DNA from: CAG-1782 sp964418255 | Lineage (GTDB): Bacteria > Bacillota > Clostridia > Christensenellales > DTU072 | DNA length: 64,000 bases | Direction of reading: 5' to 3' | Assembly (NCBI GenBank): GCA_964418255.1 | Contig: CAYQKV010000006.1 | Location: forward strand, 69,199 to 133,198 | Part shown: piece by piece, positions 34,782-43,403 of the stretch | How the letters are laid out: the number at the start of each line of letters is the position of its first letter | How positions within the stretch are numbered: position 1 is the stretch's first letter | Made by a program: the position numbers and the translations under genes | The notes under the pieces: generated by a model | Databases searched by the model: none | What the model was told of the DNA's origin: nothing | What the model saw: only the letters and a program-made list of their open reading frames with translations

Positions 34782-36428
34782 ATGTCTGAAAAAAATTGTA
34801 ACCTTTGTTATCTGAGGCAAATCACTACGCCGTTGCGCAACGTAAAGAATGTCTACGACGCGCCCGCTTATGAGAACGGCGTCGCTAAACCGCCTATGGG
34901 TTGGTCGAGTTGGAACTGTTTCCGAAATAATATCGACTCCGAGAAAATCACCGCGATAGCCGAGGCTATGGTGAAAACAGGTCTTGCAGAAAAAGGGTAC
35001 AGATTCGTCAATCTCGACGATAACTGGCATTCCTCGATGCGGGACGCGGACGGGAATTTGCAAGGCGACCTCGTCAGATTTCCAGAAGGCACGCCCGCAC
35101 TGATTAAAAAGATTAACGCAATGGGGCTTAAAGTCGGTTTGTACAGCAGCAACGGAACGCTTACCTGCGAAGATTTGCCCGGCGGGTTCGGCAACGAAGA
35201 AAGAGACGCGCTTACCGTAGCAAGATGGGGCGCGGAGTTTTTCAAGTACGACTTTTGCCACCATCACCCCTATTCGTCGAAAGCGCCGCTTATAAGCACG
35301 GTCGAGCTTATGAAAATCGGCGACGCGAACGTAAAAATAGAACTTAAAGCGGAAGAGGCAATTTTAGGCGGAAAAGCAAAAACGGTTAAAGATACGAAAA
35401 TGCCGTGCGGCTCGTACGTCAAAGGACTGGACAAAAACGGCGGGATAATTATATTCGACGCGGTGGTTGCGGAAGAAGAGGGCGATTACGCGCTAAATAT
35501 AACGACTAAAAAACGCGGGCAGTACGAAAAGTTCGTAGTAGCGGAAGTGAACGACGAAACGGTGATGATGGTCGTGCCTTCGTGTAAGAAGTTTAACTTC
35601 ACCGCAAGAACGCAGACGGTAGTAAAGCTGAAAAAAGGAAACAACGTAATTAAATTTTATAATCCCGTGGAAAAGCCCGCGGACGGATATGTTTTCCAGT
35701 ACAGGAATATGGGCAAAATGCTTAAAAAGGCTACCGAAACAGTGAGTAAGGAAAGCGGAAATAAAGAAAAGCCTATAACGTACTCAATCTGTGAATGGGG
35801 TTTCAACAAGCCATATATTTGGGGCGCGACGGCGGGAAATCAGTGGAGAACCACGCCCGATATACGTCCGTGGTGGTTCTGGATGATGAGAATTTACGAC
35901 CACACCGTCAAACTCTACAAATATTCGGTTAAAGGCGGATACAACGACCCGGATATGCTCGAAGTCGGCAACGGAAAACTTACTTACGATGAGAATAAAG
36001 CGCACTTTACATTGTGGAGTATGATGAACGCGCCGCTTATCTTGGGAAACGACTTGCGGAAGTTCGTTAAAGAGGACGGCAGCGTGGACGAAGACAACCT
36101 CGTGCTTAAAATCGTAACCAACGAAAAAATAATCGCGCTCAATCAGGACGAAAAAGGCAAGCCTTGCAAGAGGGTAAAACGCGGCGCGGTAGACGCGCTT
36201 GCCAAACCTCTCGAAGATGGAACGGCGTTTTGTTTCTTTAACCGTTTGCCATTTGCAAAAACGGTTTCCGTAGACGTGAAGAAATTTTCGGACGACGACT
36301 ATATAGAATTCGAAAAGAAAGAACAATATCTCGCGGAAGACCTTTGGACGGACGAAAAATTCGAAACCGACGGGAAAATCAATGTTAAAATTCCCGCTCA
36401 CGGCGTGGCGGTATTCAAGTTGCGATAA
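34782..36428 (+). CDS. GH27 alpha-galactosidase with inserted CBM-like domain
   Basis: 548 residues, no signal peptide, so probably cytosolic. GH27 enzymes release terminal alpha-galactose with retention, through two aspartates. 'KPPMGWSSWNCF' (36-47) opens the barrel, D157 in 'FFKYDFCHHH' is the expected nucleophile, and D391 in 'YNDPDMLEVGN' the expected acid/base. Between them, residues about 175-305 form a beta-rich segment ('AEEAILGG', 'GSYVKGLDKNGGIIIFDAVV', 'GDYALNI') that resembles a family 6/35-type carbohydrate-binding module inserted within the barrel. A C-terminal beta domain follows. The neighbouring alpha-glucosidase suggests joint use of alpha-linked oligosaccharides. Confidence 0.88.
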   Translation: MSEKNCNLCYLRQITTPLRNVKNVYDAPAYENGVAKPPMGWSSWNCFRNNIDSEKITAIAEAMVKTGLAEKGYRFVNLDDNWHSSMRDADGNLQGDLVRFPEGTPALIKKINAMGLKVGLYSSNGTLTCEDLPGGFGNEERDALTVARWGAEFFKYDFCHHHPYSSKAPLISTVELMKIGDANVKIELKAEEAILGGKAKTVKDTKMPCGSYVKGLDKNGGIIIFDAVVAEEEGDYALNITTKKRGQYEKFVVAEVNDETVMMVVPSCKKFNFTARTQTVVKLKKGNNVIKFYNPVEKPADGYVFQYRNMGKMLKKATETVSKESGNKEKPITYSICEWGFNKPYIWGATAGNQWRTTPDIRPWWFWMMRIYDHTVKLYKYSVKGGYNDPDMLEVGNGKLTYDENKAHFTLWSMMNAPLILGNDLRKFVKEDGSVDEDNLVLKIVTNEKIIALNQDEKGKPCKRVKRGAVDALAKPLEDGTAFCFFNRLPFAKTVSVDVKKFSDDDYIEFEKKEQYLAEDLWTDEKFETDGKINVKIPAHGVAVFKLR

Positions 36429-36447
36429 CGAAAATTTATTTTGAACG

Positions 36448-36477
36448 AACCGTCCGCGAAATGACGCGGGCGGTTTT
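36448..36477 (+). terminator. Intrinsic terminator after GH27 gene
   Basis: AACCGTCCGCG (36448-36458) pairs with CGCGGGCGGTT (36465-36475, one G-U), followed by TTTT. Confidence 0.85.
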
Positions 36478-36514
36478 AATTTATAATTATCGTAGTGTAT
36501 TTTCCGATTGCCTA

Positions 36515-36543
36515 TTGATTTTATCGGGAATTTATTGTAAAAT
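36515..36543 (+). promoter_or_regulatory. Promoter of GH13 gene
   Basis: TTGATT at 36515-36520, 17-nt spacer, TAAAAT at 36538-36543. This rules out translation from the upstream in-frame codon at 36543. Confidence 0.8.
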
Positions 36544-36578
36544 TGTTCCATATTCATTTTACGGAGGGGATAGCGCAT

Positions 36579-38249
36579 ATGGCTAAGACACGTTGGTATA
36601 AAGACGCGATTATTTATCAGATTTATCCGAGAAGTTTCTGCGACAGCAACGGAGACGGAATAGGGGATATTCGCGGTATAATAAGCAAGCTCGATTATCT
36701 TAAAGATTTGGGGATAAACTGCGTATGGCTTTCGCCTTGCTATAAGTCCCCCAACGACGACAACGGTTACGATATAAGCAATTATCGCGATATTATGGAC
36801 GAGTTCGGCACGCTTAGCGACTGGCAGGAAATGATTGACGGAATGCACGCAAGAGGCATAAAACTCGTTATGGATTTGGTCGTCAATCATACGAGCGACG
36901 AGCACGAATGGTTCAAACAGTCGCGTTCGTCCAAAGACAATCCGTACCGCGACTATTATATATGGAAAAAGGGCAGAGGCAAAGACGGCAAAAAACCGCC
37001 GAACAACTGGACTTCGCGTTTTACGGGTTCGGCGTGGGAGTACGACGAAACGACGGGCGAGTTCTATCTTCACCTGTTCAGCAAAAAACAACCCGACCTC
37101 AACTGGGATAACCCGAAAGTAAGGCAGGAAGTCATCGACATCTGCAATTACTGGTTCGAAAAAGGCGTGGACGGGTTCCGTTGCGACGTTATTACCTACA
37201 TTTCCAAAGACCAGAAGTTCCCGAACGGAAAGTTTAATCCCGCGGTCGTCGGCGACGAGCATTTCGTAATCGGACCGCGTTATCACGAGTATATTCACGA
37301 ACTCAACGAAAAGAGTTGGTCGCTTTACGATTCCCTTACCGTAGGCGAAGCGCAGGGAATAACGATTGACAACGCTTTCGACGCGGTGGACGAATCGAGG
37401 GAAGAGCTCGACTGCGTGTTTACTTTCGAACATCAGACGCAGGTCGACTCATTCTTTACGACCGTGCCGAAGAAATTCAATCTTGTCAAATGGAAAGAGA
37501 TATTCACTTCGTGGCAGTCGTTGCCCGATACTTGCTGGAACTCCCTTTATATAGAAAATCACGACTACCCGCGTTCTTTGCCGCGCTACGGTAAGCTCGA
37601 ATACAGGGAAAAAGTCGCGAAAATGCTGGCTATAAGCATAAACTTTCTTAAAGGAACGCCGTATATTTATCAGGGACAGGAAATCGGTATGACGAACTTC
37701 GAAAAATTGCGGAGAAAAGATTACCGAGATATCGTGTCGATTAGAATATACGATACGGTGAAAAAGTTTGCGCCGTTCCTGCTTCCCGTGGTTACCTGGG
37801 CGCTTAACAAAAAAGCGAGAGACCACGCCCGCGCGCCTATGCAATGGAACGCGAAGGAAAACGCGGGATTCACTACGGGAAAATCCTGGATGCCGATTAA
37901 CCCGAATTATACGGAAATCAACGTGGAAAAAGCCCTTGCGGATAAGGACGGAATATGGTATTTCTATAAAAATCTGAACGCGTTCCGTATAGGGAACGAA
38001 ATAATAAGATACGGAAGTTATAAACAGTACTATCCGAAAGACAAACACGTGTGGATGTACGAGAGGGAATATAACGGTAAAAAATACGTCGTTATCGCAA
38101 GTTATACCGACAGGGAAGTGCATTTCCTCGTTCCGCCAGAACTCAAAGGCAAAGAAAGCAAACTTGTGATGGGCAACTATAAAGACAGCCCGAAAGCGCT
38201 CTCCGACGCCGTTCTCCGCCCGTACGAAGCGATGGTGTACGAACTGTAA
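36579..38249 (+). CDS. GH13 alpha-glucosidase (oligo-1,6-glucosidase type)
   Basis: 556 residues from ATG 36579 (SD GGAGGGG). No signal peptide; cytosolic. GH13 motifs: 'DLVVNHTS' (99-106), 'GFRCDVI' with nucleophile D203, 'TVGEAQG' with acid/base E257, and 'IENHDYPR' with D329. 'QPDLNWDNP' (171-179) and the length are typical of the oligo-1,6-glucosidase/alpha-glucosidase subfamily (GH13_31 style), which hydrolyses isomaltose- or sucrose-type sugars. It has its own promoter directly after the GH27 terminator, so the two genes are neighbours but separate units. Confidence 0.93.
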   Translation: MAKTRWYKDAIIYQIYPRSFCDSNGDGIGDIRGIISKLDYLKDLGINCVWLSPCYKSPNDDNGYDISNYRDIMDEFGTLSDWQEMIDGMHARGIKLVMDLVVNHTSDEHEWFKQSRSSKDNPYRDYYIWKKGRGKDGKKPPNNWTSRFTGSAWEYDETTGEFYLHLFSKKQPDLNWDNPKVRQEVIDICNYWFEKGVDGFRCDVITYISKDQKFPNGKFNPAVVGDEHFVIGPRYHEYIHELNEKSWSLYDSLTVGEAQGITIDNAFDAVDESREELDCVFTFEHQTQVDSFFTTVPKKFNLVKWKEIFTSWQSLPDTCWNSLYIENHDYPRSLPRYGKLEYREKVAKMLAISINFLKGTPYIYQGQEIGMTNFEKLRRKDYRDIVSIRIYDTVKKFAPFLLPVVTWALNKKARDHARAPMQWNAKENAGFTTGKSWMPINPNYTEINVEKALADKDGIWYFYKNLNAFRIGNEIIRYGSYKQYYPKDKHVWMYEREYNGKKYVVIASYTDREVHFLVPPELKGKESKLVMGNYKDSPKALSDAVLRPYEAMVYEL

Positions 38250-38310
38250 AACAAACCGAACGCAAAAAACGCGAAAACGGTTCGGAAAACAGATTATTAT
38301 TGAAGAAATA

Positions 38311-38344
38311 AAAAGTTCACGGTTAAGTAAACGGTGAACTTTTT
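38311..38344 (+). terminator. Intrinsic terminator after GH13 gene
   Basis: AAAAGTTCAC (38311-38320) pairs with GTGAACTTTT (38334-38343) and T follows. Confidence 0.85.
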
Positions 38345-38413
38345 CATTTTCGCGTAGAAAAAACGTAGCGGCGCGTTTTGTACATATAAATGAACGCTCG
38401 ATATGACTATGTG

Positions 38414-38422
38414 TGATATAAT
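38414..38422 (+). promoter_or_regulatory. Extended -10 promoter of EamA gene
   Basis: TGATATAAT at 38414-38422 (TGn plus TATAAT); no good -35. SD AAGGAG follows, before the ATG at 38447. Confidence 0.6.
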
Positions 38423-38446
38423 TGTGAAAAAGGAGATTGCGTAATT

Positions 38447-39313
38447 ATGTGGCTGGCGGCGGCGATAGGTTCGGCTTTTTTTGCGGGGATAACAGCAATC
38501 CTCTCTAAATGCGGAATTAAAAATGTCAATTCCGACGTAGCGACCGCAGTGCGTACGTCAGTGGTGCTCGTTTTTGCCTGGATAATCGTTTTTGCTACGG
38601 GCGCGTATACGCTTCTTGCGGAAATCGACGCGTATTCTCTTATTTTTTTATTGCTTTCGGGCGTGGCGACGGGCGCAAGCTGGATATGTTATTTCAAAGC
38701 GTTGTCCCTCGGTGAGGTATCCAAGGTTTCCGCAGTCGATAAGTCAAGCGTAGTTTTTTCCGTTTTGATTGCAATCGCCGTCTTCCCCGAAGAGCGAAAG
38801 AACTGGCAAATCAAACTTATATGTCTTGCGGCGGTAGCGGCGGGAACTTTTCTGATGACGAAAGTCAGGCGGTCGGACGATAAAAAGAAATTCGTCTGGC
38901 TTATTTTCGCGTTGATGTCGGCAATTTTTGCCGCGGCAACTTCCGTTCTTTCAAAAATAGGAGTGAAAAACATCAATTCGAATTTGGCTACGGCAATAAG
39001 AACGGGTGTGGTGTTCGTTATGGCGTGGGCGATAGTTTTTGCAAGAAAAGAGGGAAAATACGTCGGCGAAATCAAAAAGAAAGACGCGATTTTTCTCATC
39101 CTTTCAGGATTTGCCACGGGTGCAAGCTGGCTGTGTTATTACTACGCCATCCGACAAGGGCAGGTGAGCGTGGTCGTGCCGATAGACAAACTGAGTATAG
39201 TGATAACCGTGGTTTTTTCCGTCGTCTTTCTGAAAGAAAAACCGTCTCCGAAAGTTTGGATAGGCTTAGCGCTTTTAACTGCGGGGACGGTGTGTATGGC
39301 TATTTTTGCTTAA
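38447..39313 (+). CDS. EamA/DMT-family transporter
   Basis: 288 residues with ten hydrophobic segments in two repeated halves. The duplication is visible: 'ILSKCGIKNVNSDVATAVRT' in the first half and 'VLSKIGVKNINSNLATAIRT' in the second, and likewise 'SGVATGASWICYFKAL' and 'SGFATGASWLCYYYAI'. DMT carriers move metabolites, often as exporters; the substrate is not predictable. No signal peptide is needed. Single-gene unit; its 3' end lies 22 nt from the convergent XRE gene, with no strong terminator between. Confidence 0.92.
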   Translation: MWLAAAIGSAFFAGITAILSKCGIKNVNSDVATAVRTSVVLVFAWIIVFATGAYTLLAEIDAYSLIFLLLSGVATGASWICYFKALSLGEVSKVSAVDKSSVVFSVLIAIAVFPEERKNWQIKLICLAAVAAGTFLMTKVRRSDDKKKFVWLIFALMSAIFAAATSVLSKIGVKNINSNLATAIRTGVVFVMAWAIVFARKEGKYVGEIKKKDAIFLILSGFATGASWLCYYYAIRQGQVSVVVPIDKLSIVITVVFSVVFLKEKPSPKVWIGLALLTAGTVCMAIFA

Positions 39314-39335
39314 CGGGAAAATTGCGAACTCGTTT

Positions 39336-39536
39336 TCAGAAATCTTTTAATCCTATTATATAGTCCGCGCTCACTTCGAAAAATCCGCAAAGTTTAATAA
39401 GCTGCTTTATGCTCGGTTCGTAAGTCTCGCTTTCCCAAAAACTCACCGTACGAAAATCGACCTCGAGAATGTCGGCAAGCTGCTTTTGCGTAAGCTTTTT
39501 TTCCTTTCTTAACTCTTTGATTCTAATTCCGTACAT
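39336..39536 (-). CDS. XRE-family HTH regulator
   Basis: 66 residues, a stand-alone Cro/CI HTH: 'IKELRKEKKLTQKQLADILE' (6-25) and 'TVSFWESETYEPSIKQLIKL' (30-49). Stand-alone XRE proteins of this size bind inverted repeats as dimers. It is divergent from the MACPF gene; a 17-nt inverted repeat occurs twice in the 146 nt between them. One copy lies upstream of its own likely -10 (minus TATAAC/TATATA near 39551-39558). There is no SD, and the leader would be only 8-10 nt. I infer an autoregulated repressor of the MACPF gene. Confidence 0.9.
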   Translation of the reverse strand: MYGIRIKELRKEKKLTQKQLADILEVDFRTVSFWESETYEPSIKQLIKLCGFFEVSADYIIGLKDF

Positions 39537-39575
39537 AATATAAATTCTATGTTATATAGAAAAAAATAATCCAAA

Positions 39576-39592
39576 TACTAAGAAAATTAGAA
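39576..39592. promoter_or_regulatory. Operator copy 2 (imperfect)
   Basis: TACTAAGAAAATTAGAA; matches copy 1 at 15 of 17 positions. The centre is 40 bp from that of copy 1, about four helical turns. It lies over the probable -35 zone of the XRE gene. Confidence 0.6.
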
Positions 39593-39609
39593 TTTTAGGC
39601 AATATCAGC

Positions 39610-39638
39610 TTGACATTCTAAGAAACTTAGAATAAAAT
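39610..39638 (+). promoter_or_regulatory. MACPF promoter with operator filling the spacer
   Basis: TTGACA (39610-39615), then the perfect inverted repeat TTCTAAG-AAA-CTTAGAA (39616-39632) as the whole 17-nt spacer, then TAAAAT (39633-39638). A protein bound to the repeat would block RNA polymerase. Confidence 0.85.
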
Positions 39639-39682
39639 GCAGATAGGAACGGAAATTTATGTCGCAAAAAAGGAGGAGAGAT

Positions 39683-41650
39683 ATGAAAAATAAATTTGTT
39701 TTAATTTGTTTAATTTGTTGTATGTTGATTTTTGCGGTCGGATGTTCGGCGGCAGATAGAATGTTGGCTACGCCGGAAAACTTAAAAGTGGACGACAACG
39801 GCGTTTTGCATTGGAATTCGGTAGACGGAGCGAGCTCGTACTTAATTTTTATTGACGGCGATGAGCAATCCAAAGCTGTTTATATGAATGAGTGTGATTT
39901 AACGGATTTTAATTTGGTTGTAGGGCAAACATATCAGATAAGCGTAAAAGCAAGCGGAGACGGCACGTTTCACCTGAGAAGCAAAGCGTCCGAGCCGATA
40001 ACTTACGTCGCGGTAGCGAAAGCTCCTGACGACAATTCGGAAGAGGCGCAGAATCCGCCGACCGTAACGCAACAAGTCACCGACGTAAATTTGGCGAAAG
40101 AATTGTATGAATCCGGGTTAGGGTACGGAGTGAACGCTCTTACGGCGGAAAAAGCTGTTGGCGGCGTTCGTTCGGCGGCGTTTTTTGATGATTCCTTGTT
40201 TACAGTAGATAACGTGGGAAGCTACGATATAGGTTCGTCGCGCTCGAAAGCAACTTCAAAGGAAAGTATAAAAGAAGAAGCGGCAAGTATAAATTCGAGG
40301 CTCGTTTATGGTAGTTCGGCGAGCGTATCCGTTTTGTCGGGGCTTTTCACCGCAGGTTTCGAAAACAAATTTTCCCTTTCGGACGCTGTTAGTTCTCAAA
40401 AACACGTACATCAGTATTATTTTATAATGAACCATTATATAGTGGGAAAAAACTATCAGATAAAGAATTATCAACAACCGAAAGCGTATAACGACAAGCT
40501 TTCGGAGTATGCTAAATCGGATTTGGAAAGCGTGCGAGCAGGAACGCTTACGGCGGAAAAGTTTTTCGAAAGATATGGTACGCATTTAGCGATGGCGGTT
40601 TCTTACGGCGGAATGACGGAAGTTTATTACTCTACTTATTCGCAAAATGAGATTAACTCTTCGGAAATAAGTACGAACCTGGAAATGAAATTAAATGCGG
40701 GAATGTCTTATAACGGAATAGGCGCGTCGGCTTCGTCTGGCTTTGAGAAAGGTTTGGATACGAAGTACTGCGTGAGCGACTCAACGAGATTCACAAAATT
40801 GTATATTGAAAGCATAGGAAAAACGCCGATGACGTCGTTAACTTTCGATAGCTTTGCGCAAAGTTATCCCAACTGGGTGGAAAAAATGGGAAATGAAGAA
40901 AATTACAGAATAGTAGACGTAGCGGATAAAGGTTTAGTGCCTATATGGGATTACTTCCCTGACGAGTACGCCGACGTTGCGACTACGTTGTCTCAATACT
41001 TTGAGCAAGAAGCGACGCGCAGAGGGAACGCGCTCGCCGATAAAATGACTCCGCCGCAAACTGTTCCGGCACAGACCGTAACGTTGGATTTAATTCCGAA
41101 GAATTGTAAGGATAACAACCAATTTAATACGTCAGACCAATGGGATGACGAGGTTGCGAAAAATGAAATAAACAAAACATTATTTCAATTAGTAATGAAT
41201 GGAACGGCACAGAATGGTGGAAAATATCAAATCGTAGGAGACTTTACACTGGGAATAAAACTTCTTCAAGACACTGAAAACATTGGAGTAAATCATATAA
41301 ACGGGTCAGCCGCATATAACGCATCTTTGTCGGATGATACATATAATGGCACAGTAAAAAATACCACTATAAAAGGAAGAATAGGAAAAGGGGCGGTATA
41401 TATAAACGTAACTTACGGTGACGGCACGACTGAGCAAGGATATGCGTTAGACATTTGCAAAGACAAGAATAAAAACTCTTATATTGATGTTTTGAACTTG
41501 ACGAACGTAAGGATAAACAGCAGTAAAAAGTTACGTTCTATTGAAATTGTTACAGTGTATGAAATCGCGGCGTGGTGGTCGGGTTTCTTGGGAATTACAA
41601 GTTCAACCATTACCAACTGGCGAACTGATAACATTCTGTATTTCGAATAA
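39683..41650 (+). CDS. MACPF-domain lipoprotein (putative pore-forming)
   Basis: 655 residues from ATG 39683 (SD AGGAGGAG); an upstream in-frame ATG at 39659 has no SD. Lipobox 'FAVGC' with C21. Residues 30-110 resemble a fibronectin III unit ('ATPENLKV..GVLHWNSVDGASSYLIF'). A MACPF (perforin/complement-like) domain spans about 135-455; the family signature is 'FFERYGTHLAMAVSYGG' (294-310). The C-terminal 200 residues are beta-rich and unfamiliar, with a late 'AAWWSGF'. MACPF proteins oligomerise and insert hairpins into membranes, though many bacterial members have no shown lytic activity. Targets could be rival bacteria or host cells. Expression is probably repressed by the divergent XRE protein. 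Confidence 0.82.
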   Translation: MKNKFVLICLICCMLIFAVGCSAADRMLATPENLKVDDNGVLHWNSVDGASSYLIFIDGDEQSKAVYMNECDLTDFNLVVGQTYQISVKASGDGTFHLRSKASEPITYVAVAKAPDDNSEEAQNPPTVTQQVTDVNLAKELYESGLGYGVNALTAEKAVGGVRSAAFFDDSLFTVDNVGSYDIGSSRSKATSKESIKEEAASINSRLVYGSSASVSVLSGLFTAGFENKFSLSDAVSSQKHVHQYYFIMNHYIVGKNYQIKNYQQPKAYNDKLSEYAKSDLESVRAGTLTAEKFFERYGTHLAMAVSYGGMTEVYYSTYSQNEINSSEISTNLEMKLNAGMSYNGIGASASSGFEKGLDTKYCVSDSTRFTKLYIESIGKTPMTSLTFDSFAQSYPNWVEKMGNEENYRIVDVADKGLVPIWDYFPDEYADVATTLSQYFEQEATRRGNALADKMTPPQTVPAQTVTLDLIPKNCKDNNQFNTSDQWDDEVAKNEINKTLFQLVMNGTAQNGGKYQIVGDFTLGIKLLQDTENIGVNHINGSAAYNASLSDDTYNGTVKNTTIKGRIGKGAVYINVTYGDGTTEQGYALDICKDKNKNSYIDVLNLTNVRINSSKKLRSIEIVTVYEIAAWWSGFLGITSSTITNWRTDNILYFE

Positions 41651-41714
41651 AATTCCGTTTGTTCGTAATTTATTGAATGCCGCGATAAAAATATTTGTTT
41701 GGTTGGAATTTTGC

Positions 41715-41743
41715 TTGACAGAAAAAAAACGAGCGGATATAAT
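41715..41743 (+). promoter_or_regulatory. rplJ-rplL promoter
   Basis: TTGACA at 41715-41720, 17-nt spacer, TATAAT at 41738-41743: full consensus at both boxes. Confidence 0.92.
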
Positions 41744-41767
41744 AATAGAGCAAAACAAAATACTTGT

Positions 41768-41846
41768 TCAAAGACTGCACGGTGCGAAAGCGTAAATCCG
41801 TAGGGAACCTGCACAGAACGGGAATTGACTTGTCGCTTTAATAATA
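41768..41846 (+). promoter_or_regulatory. Ribosomal protein L10 leader
   Basis: AAAGACTGCACGGTGCGAAA, then AAATCCGTAGG and CCTGCACAG, has the order of the L10-leader of Bacillota, which binds the L10-L12 complex for autoregulation. It is followed by a terminator 65 nt before rplJ. Confidence 0.8.
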
Positions 41847-41856
41847 AGTAAAAGTT

Positions 41857-41890
41857 ACTCCGTACGTCTTTGAATGCGTACGGAGTTTTT
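41857..41890 (+). terminator. Attenuator of the L10 leader
   Basis: ACTCCGTACG (41857-41866) pairs with CGTACGGAGT (41877-41886) and is followed by T; it is upstream of rplJ, so it works as an attenuator. Confidence 0.85.
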
Positions 41891-41967
41891 GTTTGGAGAA
41901 TTTATCTTCAAAAAATAGTCATATTGCCGAAAAGAGGTAAAAGCATAAACTTTAAGGAGGTTATCAG

Positions 41968-42456
41968 ATGTCAGCGTTTAGAGATGCGAAAGCTGTAAAA
42001 GTTACCGAAATCAAAGAAAAACTTGAAAAAGCAAGTTCTTTTGTTTTGGTTGACTATAAGGGCTTGACGGTCGCCGAGGACACCGAACTGCGTAACGAAT
42101 TCCGTAAGTCGGGCGTGAGCTATCACGTTTACAAAAACAGACTTATGAAAATCGCTTTGAACGAACTGGGTTACAACCAGTTTGACGACGCGCTCAACGG
42201 ACCTACGGCTATCGCGTTAGGCTCGACGGATATTGCCGCGCCCGCAAAAATAGCTATGGACAAAGCTAAGGCTTACAAGAAAATGGCTGTTAAATGCGGA
42301 TTTGTAGACGGTAAATATCTTGACGAAGAAGGATGTAAGGTTCTGGCTACCTTACCCAGCAAAGAAGGTCTTATTTCTCAGATTCTCGGATTGTTGCAAT
42401 CGCCCGTTTCGAGATTTGCGAGATGTATCGCCGCTATTGCGGAAAAAGCCGAATAA
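41968..42456 (+). CDS. rplJ: 50S ribosomal protein L10
   Basis: 162 residues; SD AAGGAGG. L10 forms the base of the ribosomal stalk and holds L7/L12 dimers through its C-terminal helix. Typical features are 'SSFVLVDYKGLTVAEDTELR' (24-43), 'YHVYKNRLMKIAL' (52-64), 'GPTAIALG' and the C-terminal helix 'SPVSRFARCIAAIAEKAE'. It heads a two-gene operon with rplL, 30 nt downstream, under attenuation by the leader. Confidence 0.97.
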   Translation: MSAFRDAKAVKVTEIKEKLEKASSFVLVDYKGLTVAEDTELRNEFRKSGVSYHVYKNRLMKIALNELGYNQFDDALNGPTAIALGSTDIAAPAKIAMDKAKAYKKMAVKCGFVDGKYLDEEGCKVLATLPSKEGLISQILGLLQSPVSRFARCIAAIAEKAE

Positions 42457-42486
42457 TTTTATAAAAAATAACGGAGGAATTAAAAA

Positions 42487-42864
42487 ATGGCAGATATCGC
42501 TAAAATTATCGAAGAAGTTAAATCTATGACCGTTCTCGAACTTAACGACCTCGTTAAGGCACTCGAAGAAGAATTCGGCGTAAGCGCGGCGGCTCCTATG
42601 GCAGTTGCAGGCGGCGCGGCGGCGGCTCCCGCGGCTGCGGCTGAAGAGGAAAAGACCGAATTTGACGTAATTCTCAAAGCGGCGGGCGCGAACAAAATCG
42701 CGGTTATCAAAGCGGTAAGAGAAGCTACCGGACTCGGACTCGTTGACGCGAAAGCTATGGTTGACGGCGCTCCCAAAGCGGTTAAAGAAGCCGTAAGCAA
42801 AGAAGTTGCGGACGAACTCGCCGAAAAACTCAAAGCAGCCGGCGCAGAAGTAGAAATAAAGTAA
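42487..42864 (+). CDS. rplL: 50S ribosomal protein L7/L12
   Basis: 125 residues; SD GGAGG. The N-terminal dimerisation helix region 'IIEEVKSMTVLELNDLVKAL', an Ala-rich hinge ('AAPMAVAGGAAAAPAAAAEE', about 35-55), and the C-terminal factor-binding domain 'TEFDVILKAAGANKIAVIK' to 'GLGLVDAKAMVD' are all present. Several copies bind L10 and recruit translation GTPases. rpoB does not follow; a terminator and an unrelated gene do. Confidence 0.98.
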   Translation: MADIAKIIEEVKSMTVLELNDLVKALEEEFGVSAAAPMAVAGGAAAAPAAAAEEEKTEFDVILKAAGANKIAVIKAVREATGLGLVDAKAMVDGAPKAVKEAVSKEVADELAEKLKAAGAEVEIK

Positions 42865-42935
42865 TCTTCTTATACGATTATTTCCCGTCGGGAGAGGAAA
42901 CCGACCCCGACGGGAACACCTTATTTTCGGCAAAT

Positions 42936-42966
42936 AAAAAACGGACTTACTCGTCCGCTTTTTTAT
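42936..42966 (+). terminator. Terminator after rplL
   Basis: AAAAAACGGAC pairs with GTCCG-C-TTTTTT. A further strong stem without a T run (TTCCCGTCGGG/CCCGACGGGAA) lies at about 42881-42915. Confidence 0.8.
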
Positions 42967-42996
42967 TTTATGCGTTTTCGGGATAAATTTGCGTTT

Positions 42997-43299
42997 TTAC
43001 GGCTTTATCCTCGTAGCGCACTTGGTGTTGAGCATATTGTCACTTACAAGCAAACTCGTGGCGCGGCAATAGCCTTCCTCGTTGTAAACGCAGGAAGCGT
43101 CGCATCTTACCGCGCTTGGCGCGTCGTTGAGAAGTTCGTCGCCCGCTTCGAGTTCGCGGAAAGTCTGTTCGAGCGCGCCGCCCGCGCGTTTTATTTTACT
43201 GTCGCAAACGGCTTTTTCCGTTATGTTGATTACGCCCGCGTTGCAATGGCATTTGAGATTATGTTGACAGTTGCTCGTAGTACATTTAAGTTGCATCAT
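42997..43299 (-). CDS. DUF1540 protein with two Cys-rich units
   Basis: 100 residues; SD AAGGAG 9 nt before ATG. Two units of the DUF1540 type are seen: 'LKCTTSNCQHNLKCHCNAGVI' region (4-24, cysteines 6, 11, 17 and 19) and 'VRCDASCVYNEEGYCRATSL' (64-83), with a final cysteine in 'NTKCATRI'. The spacing suggests metal binding (possibly zinc); the family is widespread in Clostridia and uncharacterised. It is convergent with rplL and lies downstream of the repeat tract that follows groEL. Confidence 0.85.
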   Translation of the reverse strand: MMQLKCTTSNCQHNLKCHCNAGVINITEKAVCDSKIKRAGGALEQTFRELEAGDELLNDAPSAVRCDASCVYNEEGYCRATSLLVSDNMLNTKCATRIKP

Positions 43300-43403
43300 A
43301 TTTACTTTCTCCTTTTCGCGGATAGTATCTTAAAAGCAAGAAAAAATATACAAACGCATTTTCACGGCGTTTATTTCCTAATAGCGCGGAGTGGAAATAT
43401 TGA

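Noticed and set aside
36543..36578. Longer N-terminus for the GH13 enzyme
   Set aside because: The upstream codon lies at the end of the -10 box, while GGAGGGG is well placed for ATG 36579, and homologues start at the same place.
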